From Icerya purchasi (Eukaryota; Arthropoda; Insecta; Hemiptera; Monophlebidae), in contig CM077116.1 of NCBI GenBank assembly GCA_039619475.1, positions 100,299,164 to 100,363,163 on the forward strand: a stretch of DNA of 64,000 nt, read 5' to 3'. Positions within the stretch are counted from its first letter, which is position 1. Every line of letters begins with the position of its first letter. Positions 1-13,950 of the stretch are shown here, in pieces. Below the pieces are notes generated by a model. It saw only the letters and a list, made by a program, of their open reading frames with translations. It was not told the origin of the DNA and made no database searches. Both the position numbers and the translations under genes were made by a program.

Positions 1-432
1 TTAACACAACATTTATTGGTTCTAGGGCGGTACGAAGTTCGCCAGGTCAACTAGTATTATGTATGTATTAATGGCGTGTCATTCTTTCGTTAGGAGTAAT
101 AAGAAAATCCTGTTAGGTTTTGCATCATGTTTATAAGATATTTATTGTTTTCTTCTGTTTTTATCGCTTCTAATCTATATTTTTTGCAAAAGAAAAATAG
201 AGAAATATATTTTAAAAACAGCAAAATAATTTTCATTTTGTTAAGAATGACGCAATTAATTGGAATCAGTTTTTCTATAAATATTAATCGAACTAGTAGC
301 TAGACATCCAGACAGTTTTCCTTTCATGAAAGGACCTTGAGTTATATGTATAAGCGCATAAGCGATTATTCAGTTAGCTTTAAGGGTATCCAATTTTGTA
401 CAATTTCATAAATATACTTTGATTTGATTTGA

Positions 433-471
<39 letters not shown>

Positions 472-1016
472 TATGAATACGAATATGGATGTATGTATAT
501 CTTGACATTTTTTTTGCAAATTATTTTGGTGGGGACAGTTATCTGCATTATCTACATCAGTAGGTGACCAAGAGGAGAGGGACATCAGAGAAATTTCCCT
601 GAAATTTTGTACACTGTTATTTTAGTATGGAATTATTGATACATGCTATTTTATAACTTTAAAAGAGGACAAAAAATATTGAAGACCAAATGGTTGACTA
701 TCTCGCGTTAATTAGCCTTGAAGGAAATTAATTGAAAAATATTTTGCAATGAAAGTGCCTAAACGTATTCCGCCATCGAAATAAAATTTTCAAAAAAACT
801 ATGCATGAAGGTAAATTAAGTACGAATAAATTAAATATTAACTTAGAGAAACATAGTATGAGGTAAAATTCGCATCTAAATTATTAAAATTTTTGAAAAT
901 TGTCTTATGTGTAAAATAACAGTTTTCAATGTTATTCATAAATATGCTAAAAAAGGCAATTTAATAATCTAACAATTTCAATATTAAAATTTTTTTAAGA
1001 TATTCCGGATTTTTTT
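1..1016. other. AT-rich spacer with a (TA)n run
   Basis: No gene is visible. The stretch is AT-rich with short homopolymers and a (TA)n microsatellite at about 437-470. Open frames across it only translate the TA repeat. No terminal repeats or coding-like composition were seen. Confidence 0.6.
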
Positions 1017-1440
1017 ATGAACATTTTATCGTCCTTTTCAAATTGTTACTTTTACTATTTATATCTACCCAACCTTATCTACCACGTTATTCGTCGTTTT
1101 CAGACTTTTCACGTTTTTGTCATTTCGTTATTTCTTCTCTATGTCCTTTACGTTTTAACGATAGTAGCCGGCTCTTTTTCGCCTTCCACTACCGTTTTTC
1201 TATTGAGACTTTTCCGCTCTGTCTTCTTTTTCATGATAACTCTTTTTTCATGCAATGTAGATCATCTTTTCTTTAATTTTTCTTTTTTCTCAAACGTGCT
1301 CCACTCAAAACTTCTCTCTGCCCGCATTTCTACTCATTGTCCTTCTTTCATACTTCTAGGTCTTTCTGTTTCAGTCGTTCCCATATTGGTTCATTTATTA
1401 AATTCATATTTTATAAGTGTAACAGTCTGATCAAACGTTA
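1017..1440 (+). mobile_element. LINE 3' fragment (RNase-H/zinc-tail type), copy 1
   Basis: A pyrimidine-rich block whose plus-strand frame stays open to a stop near 1430. It contains CNVDHLFFNFSFF near 1255-1290, matching the C-N-x-D-H-x-F-F pattern seen at about 7,175 and 20,110. In many non-LTR retrotransposons a C..H..C motif of this kind closes ORF2, so I read it as the 3' end of a 5'-truncated LINE. One expected cysteine is replaced by Asn, which fits decay. The family assignment is inferred from the three-copy comparison. A chance open frame is possible. Confidence 0.4.
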
Positions 1441-4400
1441 AAAATTAATAATTTAACTTTTATTTAATTTATTTCATAAATGTTGCTTATTCCGCTATAG
1501 GCATTCAACGGTGGCCATGACTTCGCTAAATTATCTAACTCTGGCAGTGACAGTGTGTGTTCTATCTAATCAAATGGTGACCATACTGTTCGCTCACTTA
1601 CTCTTTGTCATTTACTATTATATTTTTAAGATATTACAGATATTGCTAAATTACGACTTTTTCCTTTTCCCTCTTTTTGGAACAGTGTCTATTTTGACAA
1701 ATCCGATAGAAAAAAAAGAAGCATGCTCTCGTTGCAGCTTTCTTTGCTTTTGTGCTGTTTCATTGAACGACCATGTCTGCCAAGTTTTAGCAATAATAAA
1801 TTATTGCGTTGCCCGAAAATTTTGCTGAACTGATATTGAGTTTAATATTTTCAAAATACAATTAGAGTTATTCGGTTGTTTGTAACAGTGAAAAAAATAC
1901 ACCTGAAGACATGGCTTAATCCCTTACACTTAATCGATAAAATGATTATTTAAAGAGAGAAATTACGCAGTAAATAAATTGGAAATTATCATATTTATTC
2001 GTATCTTCCGCTTTCAGTTAAATATTGACGATAAACCATGCAAATTCTGTAGGAATCTCTTGTTGTTTTTTTTACAGTCATAAAACGGCGGTATTTGAGC
2101 AACAAGAACGTGAGTTAAAATAACGGTTACTGTGCAGAAACGTTCGAGATTCTCGGATAAATTTTGTTGGCCAATTTTTAGACTACTACTCATTTACCAT
2201 ACTTTGCTTTATGCCATTTTTTTTACTAAAATGTTCGCTTTCATATTTATTCTCCGATTAATAGTTATGACAATGTCCGAGTGCAATCCGCAGTATCTCG
2301 TGCATCCTTGACTAAATTAGGAGATGTCGAATCTATTCATGTTTTTTTTTTTTTTTTAAGGATGGGTTCGAGATTGCGCATGGTAGAAAAGCTCTGGATA
2401 TTAAAAAATTACGAATGGAAGTGTTATCAAAGTGTGTTGGAGGGGGGGTTTCGGAATAATTACCTCTATAAATTACTTTTCAAGCCTGATGTAATGATAC
2501 TATACTAAAGGAGACACTTTAGTAGTAAATCCCAACAACAAAATTCGGAAGCACTGAATCCCCGTGTTAGGAGGCGGTTGCTTTTGATCGGTAGTGGCTT
2601 CAAACTGCTTAATGATAGGTTGCGTGAAAAATCAACTACTACGAATCAAAAATTCACAAGGACAATTTTTTTCAAGAAAATTTTGTCTGGAAATGCTTCG
2701 TACTTACTCGAATTCGACTGGCATCATTGTTAAACGTAAGAAATCGGCCATTTCTGAATTGTTCAGCTCCGGAAATGTACGTATGACTTCTGTCAAAAGT
2801 TTCATTTTGGTACCGTTCATAGTTATCCCAACTATCAGAGAAAAAAAGAAAAAAAAAAGGTGGAAAAATAAAATTGTTCATTTGGAAATTGGCAGTTAAA
2901 AAATAATGTTTTTTAGAAAATTTTAATCCGATTTGCTAAAAAGTAAAAATTTCGATAACAAAATGAATCTAAAACAAGTGTATGTTTTCGATAGTATTCA
3001 ATCGAAGGGGGGACATTTTGGCCCTAACGGAAGGTAAATCAATTCCTAATATTAGATTACATATTCACTCCTTTTTAATATGTAGTTTTTTTATATTCAA
3101 TATTTAAAGTTCAATATTTTTTTTTTTTAATATAAAAAAAAACAACCTGAAAAGAGGTTAGTTTTAATTGCTGCCTCTACAAATGAAACGTATTACTTCA
3201 GTAATTCAAATATTTAATTTTGAAACGGAAAAACGAAAGGGCTATATAAAAGGAAAAACTGTTATATTTCATTTAAAAAAAAAAAATATTATTTATAGTT
3301 TTTTAAATTATGGAAAATATATACTTATCAAAATTTAAAAGAACAAAAATTAGCAACTAATAAGAAAATATCATTAATAGTTGAAATTAAATAATTCTCT
3401 ATATTATACGTTAAAAATAAAAGTTTGTTTATATTTTTGTCTCGTAAATTGTTTATCAGAAAAAATTTACTCCGTAGTATTAATTCACTCGCTTAAAAAT
3501 CCAAATATTTAGAAATAAGTGTGTTCTTTAAATTTTACAATAAAATTCAAAAAATACAATTACTCTTTTTATTTTTTTTTGAATATGTTCGCCTGTAGAA
3601 TCGTTTTACATTATATACATTCCGAGAATAATTATAATTATCAACAAAAAAAAAAAAAGGTAAACGCATAGAAAATAATAAACCGGTTAATATTACCTCA
3701 TTCCTTTACCGAAAATAGTTCGATCATTGAAAAGTATACCGATAATTAAAATATGAGAAATATACAATTTAAAACTCATTACTGGAAATGTAAAAATATT
3801 TATCACAAAGCCGCAGCGCGTCTAATAATAAAAACGTGACAGCATTATCGGAACTGGAATTGTTGAATGAATATGAAAAAATTAACGTTATTTTGTGAAA
3901 TCCAGACGAGCAATTGCGTAAGATCTGATCTGCTGATAAGTTTTCGGCCGCTGAAGGCGATGTTATCTGCGATGTGAATTTTAATACTTACCACATTATA
4001 AACTCGTTAAAACAATAGAGCATTTCTGGTTCTGATCAACAGGTAAGTGTGCAGACGATTCCATTGTGTTTGCCACTCCACATTTTGTTACACTTTCTAA
4101 ATTTCTTTGAAATCAACGGAAGTCTGCGAAAACACAAACTGTTGTCATCAACTTCACTAATAATGGAAATGGTTTCGTAATAACACACTATCCTCACGCT
4201 GCGAATATGTTATTGTAAAATACATAGTTTTGTTTATTCAAATTTAATCGTCCGCTTCCAAACGCAAAGATTAATTTGTAGTAAAATAACAACGAGCGAT
4301 CGACCAAGCTGTACGTAACCGTAACCAGAAAGATAGTCCCGGCAAAAAAGAAAAGAAAAAATCAGTGCATTTAAAGAAATACTTAAAGATTCATCAATAA

Positions 4401-6237
4401 AGTATCTCTTTTCTTTAATAACAGTACAACAAAGAGTCGAAATGTTTAATTATTGCCTGATCGTAGAGCGCTAATTTTCGATTAAACGTAAACGACATTG
4501 AATTTTATTCCAACAAATAGTAAATATGCACTAATCATTTGTAACAAAATTACTTGCTTTTAAATCAATACATTGCTTTTTTTTAAACTTTTTCAGAATG
4601 ACAAATTCATTAAAGATTTATTTTTGTATTGTTTTTTTTTCGTAGTAGGTAAATAAAATGTTTTACTTTCACCATTAAACTTTTTTAAACTAAATTACTG
4701 CAAAAAAATAAATGAATTAGAAAATTATTAATTATGTGGATAATGTTTAGTAATCTCTAAGGAAATTGTTTCTTCAAACTCTGATAAAAATTAGGCTTGG
4801 CTAACCCGCTCCGTCAAATTTTGTACTTTTAATATGTTCAACTACTTGTATTTATGCGAACCAAAATAAAATAAAAAAATCGTTTAAAAATTTCGCAAAC
4901 GAAATTTCTAGCCTTTTCATTTTTTGAATATTTTCATTGAAAGTATCATTGTTCTTATTTTTTAGTTCAATTAATGAGATATGGACAATGCCTTAACTAC
5001 AAAAGGCGAGGAAAGCAAAATAGTTGAAAAAAAATCGAATAAAACTGTCAAAATATTACTCCTTTTTATTGTTAAATAATCTGATAATTTAGTGTTCGGA
5101 CAAAATCAATTTTAAAATTTTCATATGTTTCTTCAAGCGAACATCGCGCTTCATTCTTTTTAAACCAGCGACTTGCGGGGTAAAATTTGATACTGGACCG
5201 TTCTTAATCGGCTAATGATTTAATACTTTAACGGTAAATTTGAAAAAATTTGCAAAAGATTTTTTTTTGGGGGGGGGGGCGTCAACTGTGTAATTTCGCG
5301 CAAATGAAATTTTTAAAGTGTCAATGTGCAGCAGGATCCAGGTCCTACTCGAACGAAAAACTACCGTCTTATCAACTGCGTCACGCCACGGCAAAAAACA
5401 AGTAAAGGAGATAATAGAAAAAGTACTGTTTAGCAGAGATGAAGAAGAAGGGCTGGTCCCTTTAAAATTAAATTTAAAATGTAAAAGCAGCTTCGGCGGA
5501 ACACTAAAAATGCGTTCGCGGAATAATTTCATATATTTCCTTCGATGATAAATGATTGGGATTTGTATCGTAACAATCAACGGTCGTCCGGTCTTCAGAT
5601 ATCAAAAGAGATACTTATTAATGTGAGCAGGGAGAGAAAAATAATATTAACTGATCTGAATCGACCAGTGAATTCGTACAGTTCGAAAACATATCAATGT
5701 CCTCGGTGAAGAGTGAGCCAACCAGGACTCTCGTTTGGCAGTGATACCTCTTACCAACAACACTAGAATTCATTCTCTTTGCCATCTTAGATATCACCTT
5801 TTTAATTCACATTACACCGCTGCTGGAATGCACAAAACTTCAGATATTAAAAATTCCCCGACGGGGGATAACCACCACAAGGAAAGTAATTCCGACTTTT
5901 TAGTCGTATTAATTCATAACCCCTTTTTCCAACAATCACCATTCAACTTTCTGTTTGACATACACATTGCGTCATTAGTCCTACAGGTACTCTTGATTTC
6001 CAGCAGTTCACTATGCCGTCAACTTCTTTATGTGAGAAGAAGTGTAAGCTACGGTGGTCGACACAATAAACTGATAGCACCGATGCAAACAAACCCGGAT
6101 TCACTACTTTTTTTATGCAAAAAAAACAGAAACAGTTGCAAGCGGGAAGCAGAAAGCAAAAATTAAATAAAAAATACTTTTTAGGTAATAGTTGTTTTTT
6201 CTTGTTTTTCGCGTGGACGATTACTGAAACACAGGAT
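1441..6237. other. Spacer without recognisable genes
   Basis: AT-rich DNA with many poly-A and poly-T runs. At 1690-1830 there is a stretch (gacaaatccgatagaaaaaa onward) that resembles 26840-26900 and may be a dispersed repeat. At about 5262-5290 a T-run followed by a G-run and GTCAAC resembles 18329-18350. Open frames here are short and lack coding-like composition. Confidence 0.5.
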
Positions 6238-6590
6238 ATTTGAAAAGGGTGGGGTTTTGAAAATTTCCTTCGCACATTTATTTTATAAATAACAATATAT
6301 TTTTCACTAATATTCATACTATTAATAATTTCCATAATTTTGATTTGTATATTAATAATTTACATAAATGAATTAACGCATAAACATTAATAAAAATTAC
6401 ATATGTTATTTACTATACTCGTAATAAAAAATTTTGCATAAAATATTAATGAAGTATCTAAAAATATAGAGCGTATTTTATCTCTTTTTTTTTTTTTGAT
6501 GTAAGAATACTCTAAAAAATCATCAATATTTATTTTAAATTTTTGATTTTTTTCAAATTTTCGTGTATTTACAATAACTATTCCAGTTCT
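6238..6590 (+). repeat. Dispersed repeat, copy 1 (pair with 24.9 kb)
   Basis: Starts with TTTGAAAAGGGTGGGGTTTT and runs colinearly with 24944-25300 for roughly 340 bp, including shared tracts such as CACTAATATTC and TACTCGTAATAAAAAATTTT, and ends in a long T-run. Divergence is a few to ten percent, with small indels. The second copy is preceded by a hAT-like end (cagggctgtgcccag), so both may be non-autonomous hAT remnants. No transposase is encoded. Confidence 0.7.
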
Positions 6591-6919
6591 AATGCCCTCC
6601 CCATCCCCTTGTGGACACGGCCCTGCTCAAACACGCTGTAACAATGTGTACGGAATTCAGAAGATTACGGAAAGGGAAAAGCGGAAAGAAAAATAAATGC
6701 GAAGGAAAGAAGAGAAAAGAAAACGAAAAAATCTCGGAGGCGATTCCGTAAGTTCCCTTCAGTCTATTTTTCAATCCATTTATTCTCACTGCTGTGACTT
6801 AATCATTCTTCGTATACAATTATTTATAATCTTCCTTTCTATCGCTCGGTTCACGTAAGGGCACCTTCGATGAGTAATGAAATGGCTGATATGTTTCGGC
6901 TAAAGTTGCTCCTTTAGAG

Positions 6920-7378
6920 AAATGCCAAGTTCTAGCCTTCTACCTCTATGTAAAAAAGTACACTCCAGATTTTGCTCGGATATTTACCCTTCCTCCTTCA
7001 CGAATAATCCTTCTATTTTTCCATTTAACCCAATAATTTTTAGTCTTTGGTTCTTAAAGTTGTCCCTATCATTCGCCTACGCTTTAATCATACACTGGTC
7101 TTTTCGTCTCGCTATCGATTTCCCTCTTAGTTTCCGTTCTCTATTGTCCTCTATAGTAGAGCAGTGTGTGTAATCCTAATCATGTTTTCTTCAAATGCTC
7201 TTCTCTTTCTGCTGAATGTTTTTTATTCGTATTTATTGAATCTCGGACTTAATGTTCTTCCTTCTCTTTCTTTTACATTGACAATTTCTAATCGAATTAA
7301 AATCTGTTTAACTACTTCTTCCGTCTATAATTTTTGTGCGAAGGTCTCCGCGATTGACTAGCACAATTTAAAAAAAAA
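6920..7378 (+). mobile_element. LINE 3' fragment, copy 2, with A-rich tail
   Basis: Pyrimidine-rich like copies 1 and 3. Near 7172-7215 the plus strand reads CNPNHVFFKCSSLL, a C-x3-H-x4-C motif almost the same as CNADHIFFECTALL at 20.1 kb, so both belong to one LINE family. The block ends in an A-rich run (from about 7367). It is 5'-truncated with interrupted frames, so it is dead. No target-site duplication was identified. Confidence 0.5.
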
Positions 7379-8588
7379 AGACAAAATGCTGAGAAAGTAA
7401 AGGAAAGTAAAGAAACAACATAAAATTCCAGACTGACACCTTTTTAATTTATTACAAGAAGCACCGTCGTTCTAAAAAAAAAAAGGGGGGCACAAGAGGT
7501 AAAACAAAAATAACGATGGAATCGGAATAAAAACCAACAAATTTGAAATTTTGATCATTGAAAGAGAAAAATGTAAAAAAATAAAAGCTGAACATAAACG
7601 GTCAATTTTAACAGGAGAGAGTAATAGCATTAAAAAGTTTTCCTTCAAACCAGCAGTGATATATGAAATATAGGACTTTTACAGCCCTCCCCAAAGCAAA
7701 ATACGAGTACTACAGCCATATTTATTTTCCATTTAAAAAAATTATAATTCGCAAGAGAATAATCATTGTTACATTTAGCGCTAAAGATAAGCAGACTGTA
7801 TTGATTCATAAGTTAATAGCAATTTACACGTTGCCACTGATAAATCGAGCACTCAAATTAAACATTACCGTACTCTGCTGGAAAATTCGGAAGGCAAACA
7901 CATTTTATTGCGATATAATTAGTACTTCTGAAGCTACTTTCGAAATATCTTCAAGAACTATCCAATCTATGTGGTTGATTTTGAACTTAATACTACAAAT
8001 TGCTGTCAGTACGCTCCAACGTAAACATAGCCAAAGAGACGCCAATATTTTGTACTGCATTAAAATGTGCAGCCATTTTTTAGCTTCGCTGATGAAACTT
8101 ACGAAAGGGTAAAAATAATAGCGCTTACAATATTGGTTTTACTTTAGATTCCAAAAAATTGAAAAAAAAACCCAAACAATAGCGCGCTTTCTGATTATTT
8201 TCCCTTTTCCTCAAAGAAAATGATTCAGATCCCTAGGTCTATATTTCTATATTGACCGACCGGCATATCTTACTTGTTGCTTGGTCAAAGTGTGTTGGTT
8301 GTATTATTGTGATTTTCGTAAAATAATTCGTTCGTTATGTAGATATAAAATAAACAGGGAATTTCTTAAAGACGTTTCGGTTCGTAGCTAGCGACAATCG
8401 CGACAATCATTTATTGTTATTTCATATTCTAATTGCAAACGAAAATTTTCCTTCGTGCAATCTTAATTTCATTTCCCGCCATTGTTACCGCAGCTGTTTC
8501 ATGTCGAGACTGTCGCTGTATTCGCTTTCTTCAACAGGTTGTCATTATCACCATCCTGCGTGCATACGCATTGTGTGCAGCATATACC

Positions 8589-8626
<38 letters not shown>

Positions 8627-10312
8627 TCACAATTAATAATATGGTCGTTTAGTTATTCGTGCGCCTTTGCTGTTGAACTTATTTTTCATCGTTCGTGTTT
8701 TAAATGTTCATCATTTTTGAGTTATGCGCTAAAATATTTAGCGAACTTAAACTGATTTTCTGCTTTTGATGATATTTATTGATTTCAATTTTTCTTTTAA
8801 AATTACTCCGAAATGGTAAGTAAAAATCGAATTAAAAATCATTATTGTCAGTCACGAATTGTCGCTATTGATTATTTTCGCCGAATCTCCCGGACAGAAA
8901 TTAAACAAGTGAAGCTTTTCATTCATTTGCATGTTACCTTTTTATTATATTCTCGATAAATGTAATGTTTTTAATTTTAGTGAAGGACGTTTGTTCTTTG
9001 CTAAAGTTGTTCAACGAAAAAAAAAAAAAAAAGTTTGAAAAGAGCACACACGAATTGCGCGCTAAACATTTACAGGTATAAACCATAAAAAGCGGACGAA
9101 AATAGCACTCGACTAATTGCTGTCTATTGGATATTCCAAAAAAAAACTGATGGCCGCTGCATTACGCTATATTTTTAATGTTTAACGGCTTTCAAGAGTT
9201 TCACGTGCCGTATTTTTATCATATTTTTAAAAAACATTTTTAATCTGGTAACTAAAAATAATATCAGTTTTTTATTTTAAAAAAATACAAAATTGTTTAA
9301 ACTTTCAGTTTCATTTTTGGTTACAAAATACAAATCATATCTATGTTCTCATTTATTTTTCTCAATAATTAAAAATCTAGCTTTTATGCCGGTTAGCTTA
9401 GTTTGCAATAATTTAACGCATTACTAATTTTCTACTTACATCTTTAATTATTTTTTAGCTCACTAGTTTCAAAAGAATCATATTTATGATTTTAAAGGTG
9501 TACTCTTCCCAGCTGACGCAACGACAGTTAACATTTTTCTTTATTTACAAGTTACCGTTTTTAGTTAAATATATTAAACTTTCATACATATATTTTGATG
9601 TTCAAGTTCTGCGCTATTAATAATACTAAGCATTAATCGTTGTTGACCATTTCAACTTTCAAAAATTCTTCGATGGAATTAAGCCATTGTAAGAATTACA
9701 ATTTTGTAACATCTTTTTGTTTTTTCCTCTTTAAATAATCAGATTAATATGATTTACCAATGGCACGCCAGATAATTTTTGATAAGATAGGCTTTTTTTT
9801 TCAAGTTCGATAGCCGTCGAGCTATCACTTACGAAAAAATTTTTTTTTTTCATTGTTTTTGACTAAAGTAACAGGAAGAGGGGCTAATTAAATTAGTTAT
9901 CGTAAAAGTTGTAAATTTTAAAGGGTGATTTTTTAGGTAGTTTTAAATTGTATTTAATGTAATCTTGACGGGTTTTTTTTTCCAGTTAAGTAACTGACTA
10001 TCTCCCAATTATGGCGCTGTCTTAAAAGAGTGTTTTAATTGTGATACTTATGTGTACAATTTTGATTTAACGTGTTTAACTGTTCCGAAATGATCGAGTT
10101 TCAAATTTTATACGATTTCTAAACCATCTTAGTAGGATTATTTATATGACACGCTGAACAATCTAATATTGGAAGTAATGAGAGATAAATTTGGAAACCA
10201 CCGTTAAGAAAGCGGCTTTTATTCATTCTTAATTACTTCACGGATTTTATAAAATTCGACCATTTCTTTAAGTAGTGCGAAATTTTGGTTTCCAGCAGGT
10301 GGGCTATTTAGG
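7379..10312. other. Spacer; one 149-codon open frame of unknown meaning
   Basis: Mostly AT-rich. An open frame at 7663-8112 (plus, 149 codons) starts MKYRTFTALPKAKYEYYSHI and is rich in Ile, Lys and Ser. I recognise no domain, signal peptide or splice context, and at this base composition such a frame can arise by chance. A (TA)n microsatellite lies at about 8586-8628 and an A-run at 9019-9034. Nothing else was supported. Confidence 0.4.
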
Positions 10313-13255
10313 GTTTATTATTATTATTATTATTTTCTTTATTTAAAGACGCTCGACTGGACGGCCATTTGCGTCTTTTATGTAATTACATACGATAATT
10401 ACTATAAAGTATTATGAAAATTGGTTCATTTTAAAAAGGTAAATAAATTATTAATATTACTGATATCGTTATTTAAGATGATGTCTAAAGTAGCATTCCC
10501 GAAGTACATTTGTCGTTGCGTAGTATACTTCCCGCATTCGGACAGCATGTGGGTATGGATAGCTAACATCGACATTAAGTACGTATTAGCAGTTTGTCCT
10601 TTTCAAAGATATAAGCGTGCGAATATTACTTCTTGTCAGCGATTTCGATGGTAAAATGTATACCATTCGGAAAGGATTGGTTTTATTGTATACAGCTTGT
10701 TAAATGTTCCCATTCGGACTGCACACGATGACTTTATGATTTCATATAATTTAGCAGCGATGTTTTTAATGCTGATTTAGTAGTGGTCACATATGGATTT
10801 TCATGAGTGAGGCTCCGCGGAGCAATCTGCAATGCACGCCTAGTGGTCTTCGTGAACGTACTCTTAAGCTATAAAGCGCAGTGTAGGTTGTAGAATTTCT
10901 AATTTTATCGTAGACAGGATTATGGGAAAAATGGCATATTTTAAAAAAGTACTTCAGCGAAAGTAGATTTCTTCGATCGCTAAGTCGGAGTAAGTTAATC
11001 CACTAGAAGACTAAATATGGGACTGGTTTTTAAAGCTCCTGTGGCACGTCGCATTGCGATGTTTTGTATTGAGTCCAGTTTTTTGAGTGTGTTGGAATTT
11101 GCATTATTATATAAAATACATCCGTAATCCCCATTTTTGAAAGAACCAGAGTTTTTGTAAAGGAGTAGTAGAGATTTCCTGTCCGCGCCCCATTTTGTGT
11201 GCACTACCATCTTTAGAATGTTTAACGCTTTGTGGCATTTCACCAGTAAAGATTGGATGTGATTTACCCACGGCAATTTCCTATCGAACGTCATTCCCCT
11301 AGTATCTTCAACGACGTTGACGTCTTCACGGCTTCGTTGTATAGCGAAATATTGCACGTGGGTGAAAGAGACCGTTGAATACCGAATGTGATACATACTG
11401 TCTTTGCTGCCGAGAAGGTTAGTCTTTCAGTCATTTGACAATTTTATTGACTGTGTGTTGAAGTGTTATTTCGATATTTTTGATATTTGTGCCGGAAAGG
11501 TAAATGATCAGATCATCCGCTAATAGGCTATACTGAGCAGGTGCTTTAATCATTTTTGATACTTCATTAATGCCGATAACGAACAGTGTTGGACTAATTA
11601 CAGACCCTTGGAGGGTTCCATTTTCTAACATTTTCGTCTCGGAAGTGGTACTATTTAACCTCACTCGGAATGATCTATCGTGTAAAAATTATTTTATGAA
11701 CATTGCCGGCTGACCACGTATTTTCCATTTTGATAAATTTTATAGAATTCTATATCGCCAGATACGGTCGAAGGCCTTCTGAAGATCGAAACTAATGACC
11801 ACTGTATATTGTCTGTTCACGAATCCATCACATATATAGTGGTTGAAGTTTGACTAAAGAATCTATTTCTGTTTGATCGGAATCCAAACTGCATCGAATT
11901 TAGCAATCTGCGTTCTTCGAGAAGTTGTTTTAGCTGTTTGTTGACCAATTTCTCCATTAGTTTACTCACTGAACTGGTCAATGAAGTGGGTCTGTAACTA
12001 CTAATTTCAAAAGGATCTTTAGCGGGTTTAAGTAAGCGGTTTTCCAATTGTCCGGTATTTTACTGGTATTCCAAATCATTAGATTATAGTATTGCAAGAA
12101 CGTCTGTTGAGAAGACGAGTTCATATGTTTAATCGTAAGTGCGTGGATATTATCGGGTCCAGCTGTTGCGCATTTCATAGATTTTAATGCCGATTCGAAT
12201 TCTTTAAAGGTGAAAGGAAGATTATATTCCCTGTCCATGTTAGTAGATAATTCAGTGGGCTTTTTCTCTTTTTAACTTGGTTTGTTGAAATTTGTCTGGT
12301 GAAGCAGCGTAAAAATAGTTGGAAAAGGCATTAATACACTGATCTGTTGTTAGAACACTCGAAATTTTGATGGTTGAAATCTTATTTAAGGCTGGTCTAC
12401 CTGTGATACGTTTTACTTGATTCCATATCGTAGTAATTGGAGTGAACACATTTATTTCCGATATGAATTTAATCCACGACTTTTTCTTGGCATCTCTGAT
12501 AGTGCGCTTACATTTCTTGCTATTTTAAATAGTTTTAAGTTATCGTCCGATGGGTGTCTTTTAAATCTTGATAGGAGCCTATTTTTTTGTTTGACTGTAT
12601 CTTGACGTTGGTCTGACCAGCATACCGTTTGTCTCTGCGAGAGGTTAGTTTTCTTCAGGATAGGGATCGAGTTCTTCACAATTTTATATATTTCATTTAT
12701 GATGAATTGATTGATTTGGTTAACATCTGTGGTATTATTTTCCAATCTTAAGGTTAGTTGCGATGAATACAATGACCAATTTGCTTTTTTCACATTCCAG
12801 AATGGAAGTCTCTGGTTTAGGTGCCGAATATTCTGAATGGAATCGATATGGATATGTTTCGAGGAAATAATCGCTCCCATGCAAACCGTTGAGTATATCC
12901 CACTTTGTTAAATGTGCTAAGCTGTGACTACATAAGGATAGATCAATTGCAGAAAAACTTCCTGAGTATACATTAAAGTGTGTCGGTTTACTGTTATTTA
13001 GTAAAATTAGATGATTTCCATTTTTCGATTTCTCTCCTACGTGCATTCGTATTCTTCGAGCTCTCTAATTGATTGCGAGCATTGAAATCATCGCTAATTA
13101 TAAATGGTCTTGACAGTTACGTTATGAGGTTGTTGAGAATATCTGCCGAAACTACGTCATCTTTATGTAAATATATAGTGCAAATCGTAATGCGGAATGG
13201 AATTTTGATTACAATACCAATTGCTTGTAGTCCGGTTTGTAGATGCAATATTTCT

Positions 13256-13329
<74 letters not shown>

Positions 13330-13950
13330 GTGTGTGGTTTTTATGGGCAATTAATACATCTCTACTGGCTATCGAGTGATAAGGAAAATCTTGTCTGTCT
13401 GTATTATAGTTTTTCAGATGAATATTATCAGCTGGTTTTAGTTTAGTTACCTGTAGGAGTATAACATCCGCATGATCGTTTTAAGCGAGTACTATTTGAA
13501 GCTCGGGCAATTTACTTTTTAGTCTGTTAAGATTGCAATTTATGATTTTGGCCATGGTGATTTATTTTTTTTTACGATGTATTTCGTAACTTATTAGCGA
13601 GTTTTGTAAATTTATATTTTGCTTTGCTGTTGGATAAGAATGTGTGGTTGTCTCGCAACATTCTAATTAGACCCACAGTGTCTTCCGTGAAGTTTTTAGA
13701 AATTTCGAACACATTTGTTGAACTTTTGCACATATCAAAGTCTATCATAAAGTTTTAGAAAATGTTAGCACGTGGGTATTTTGTTCTGTGTTATCGCAGA
13801 GGGGAAGGAATTTTAAAGACGTGGGTGCGCAATTCGGGTTGTACTTCCCGCTGCGTTTTCCATTCCGGTGCTCCATTTTAAAAACCCCTAATTCAAATTC
13901 CAAAAAAGAAAAATAATCAGCTACGAAAATACAGTAGCTGATTAGAAAAC
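10313..13950 (-). pseudogene. I-clade-like non-LTR retrotransposon, decayed
   Basis: Read on the minus strand. ORF2 starts near 13554 with MAKIINCNLNRLKSKLPELQ, the usual opening of an apurinic-type endonuclease. DDFNARN follows near 13070, then an endonuclease tail with SAIDLSLCSHSL (about 12940). Reverse transcriptase pieces cover 12450-11430, with catalytic LLADDLIIY near 11515, then an RNase-H-like region and a degenerate C-terminal tail to about 10425. A preceding ORF1 end is visible at 13750-13570. The 3' end carries a (TAA)n run (10316-10337 on the plus strand), as in I elements. Stops, frameshifts and a TA/TG microsatellite (13257-13335) break it. The 5' end is not defined. Confidence 0.75.
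13257..13336. repeat. Compound (TA)n(TG)n microsatellite
   Basis: About 36 bp of TA followed by about 42 bp of TG, inside the endonuclease region of the dead LINE. The long open frames across it are artefacts of the repeat. Confidence 0.95.
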
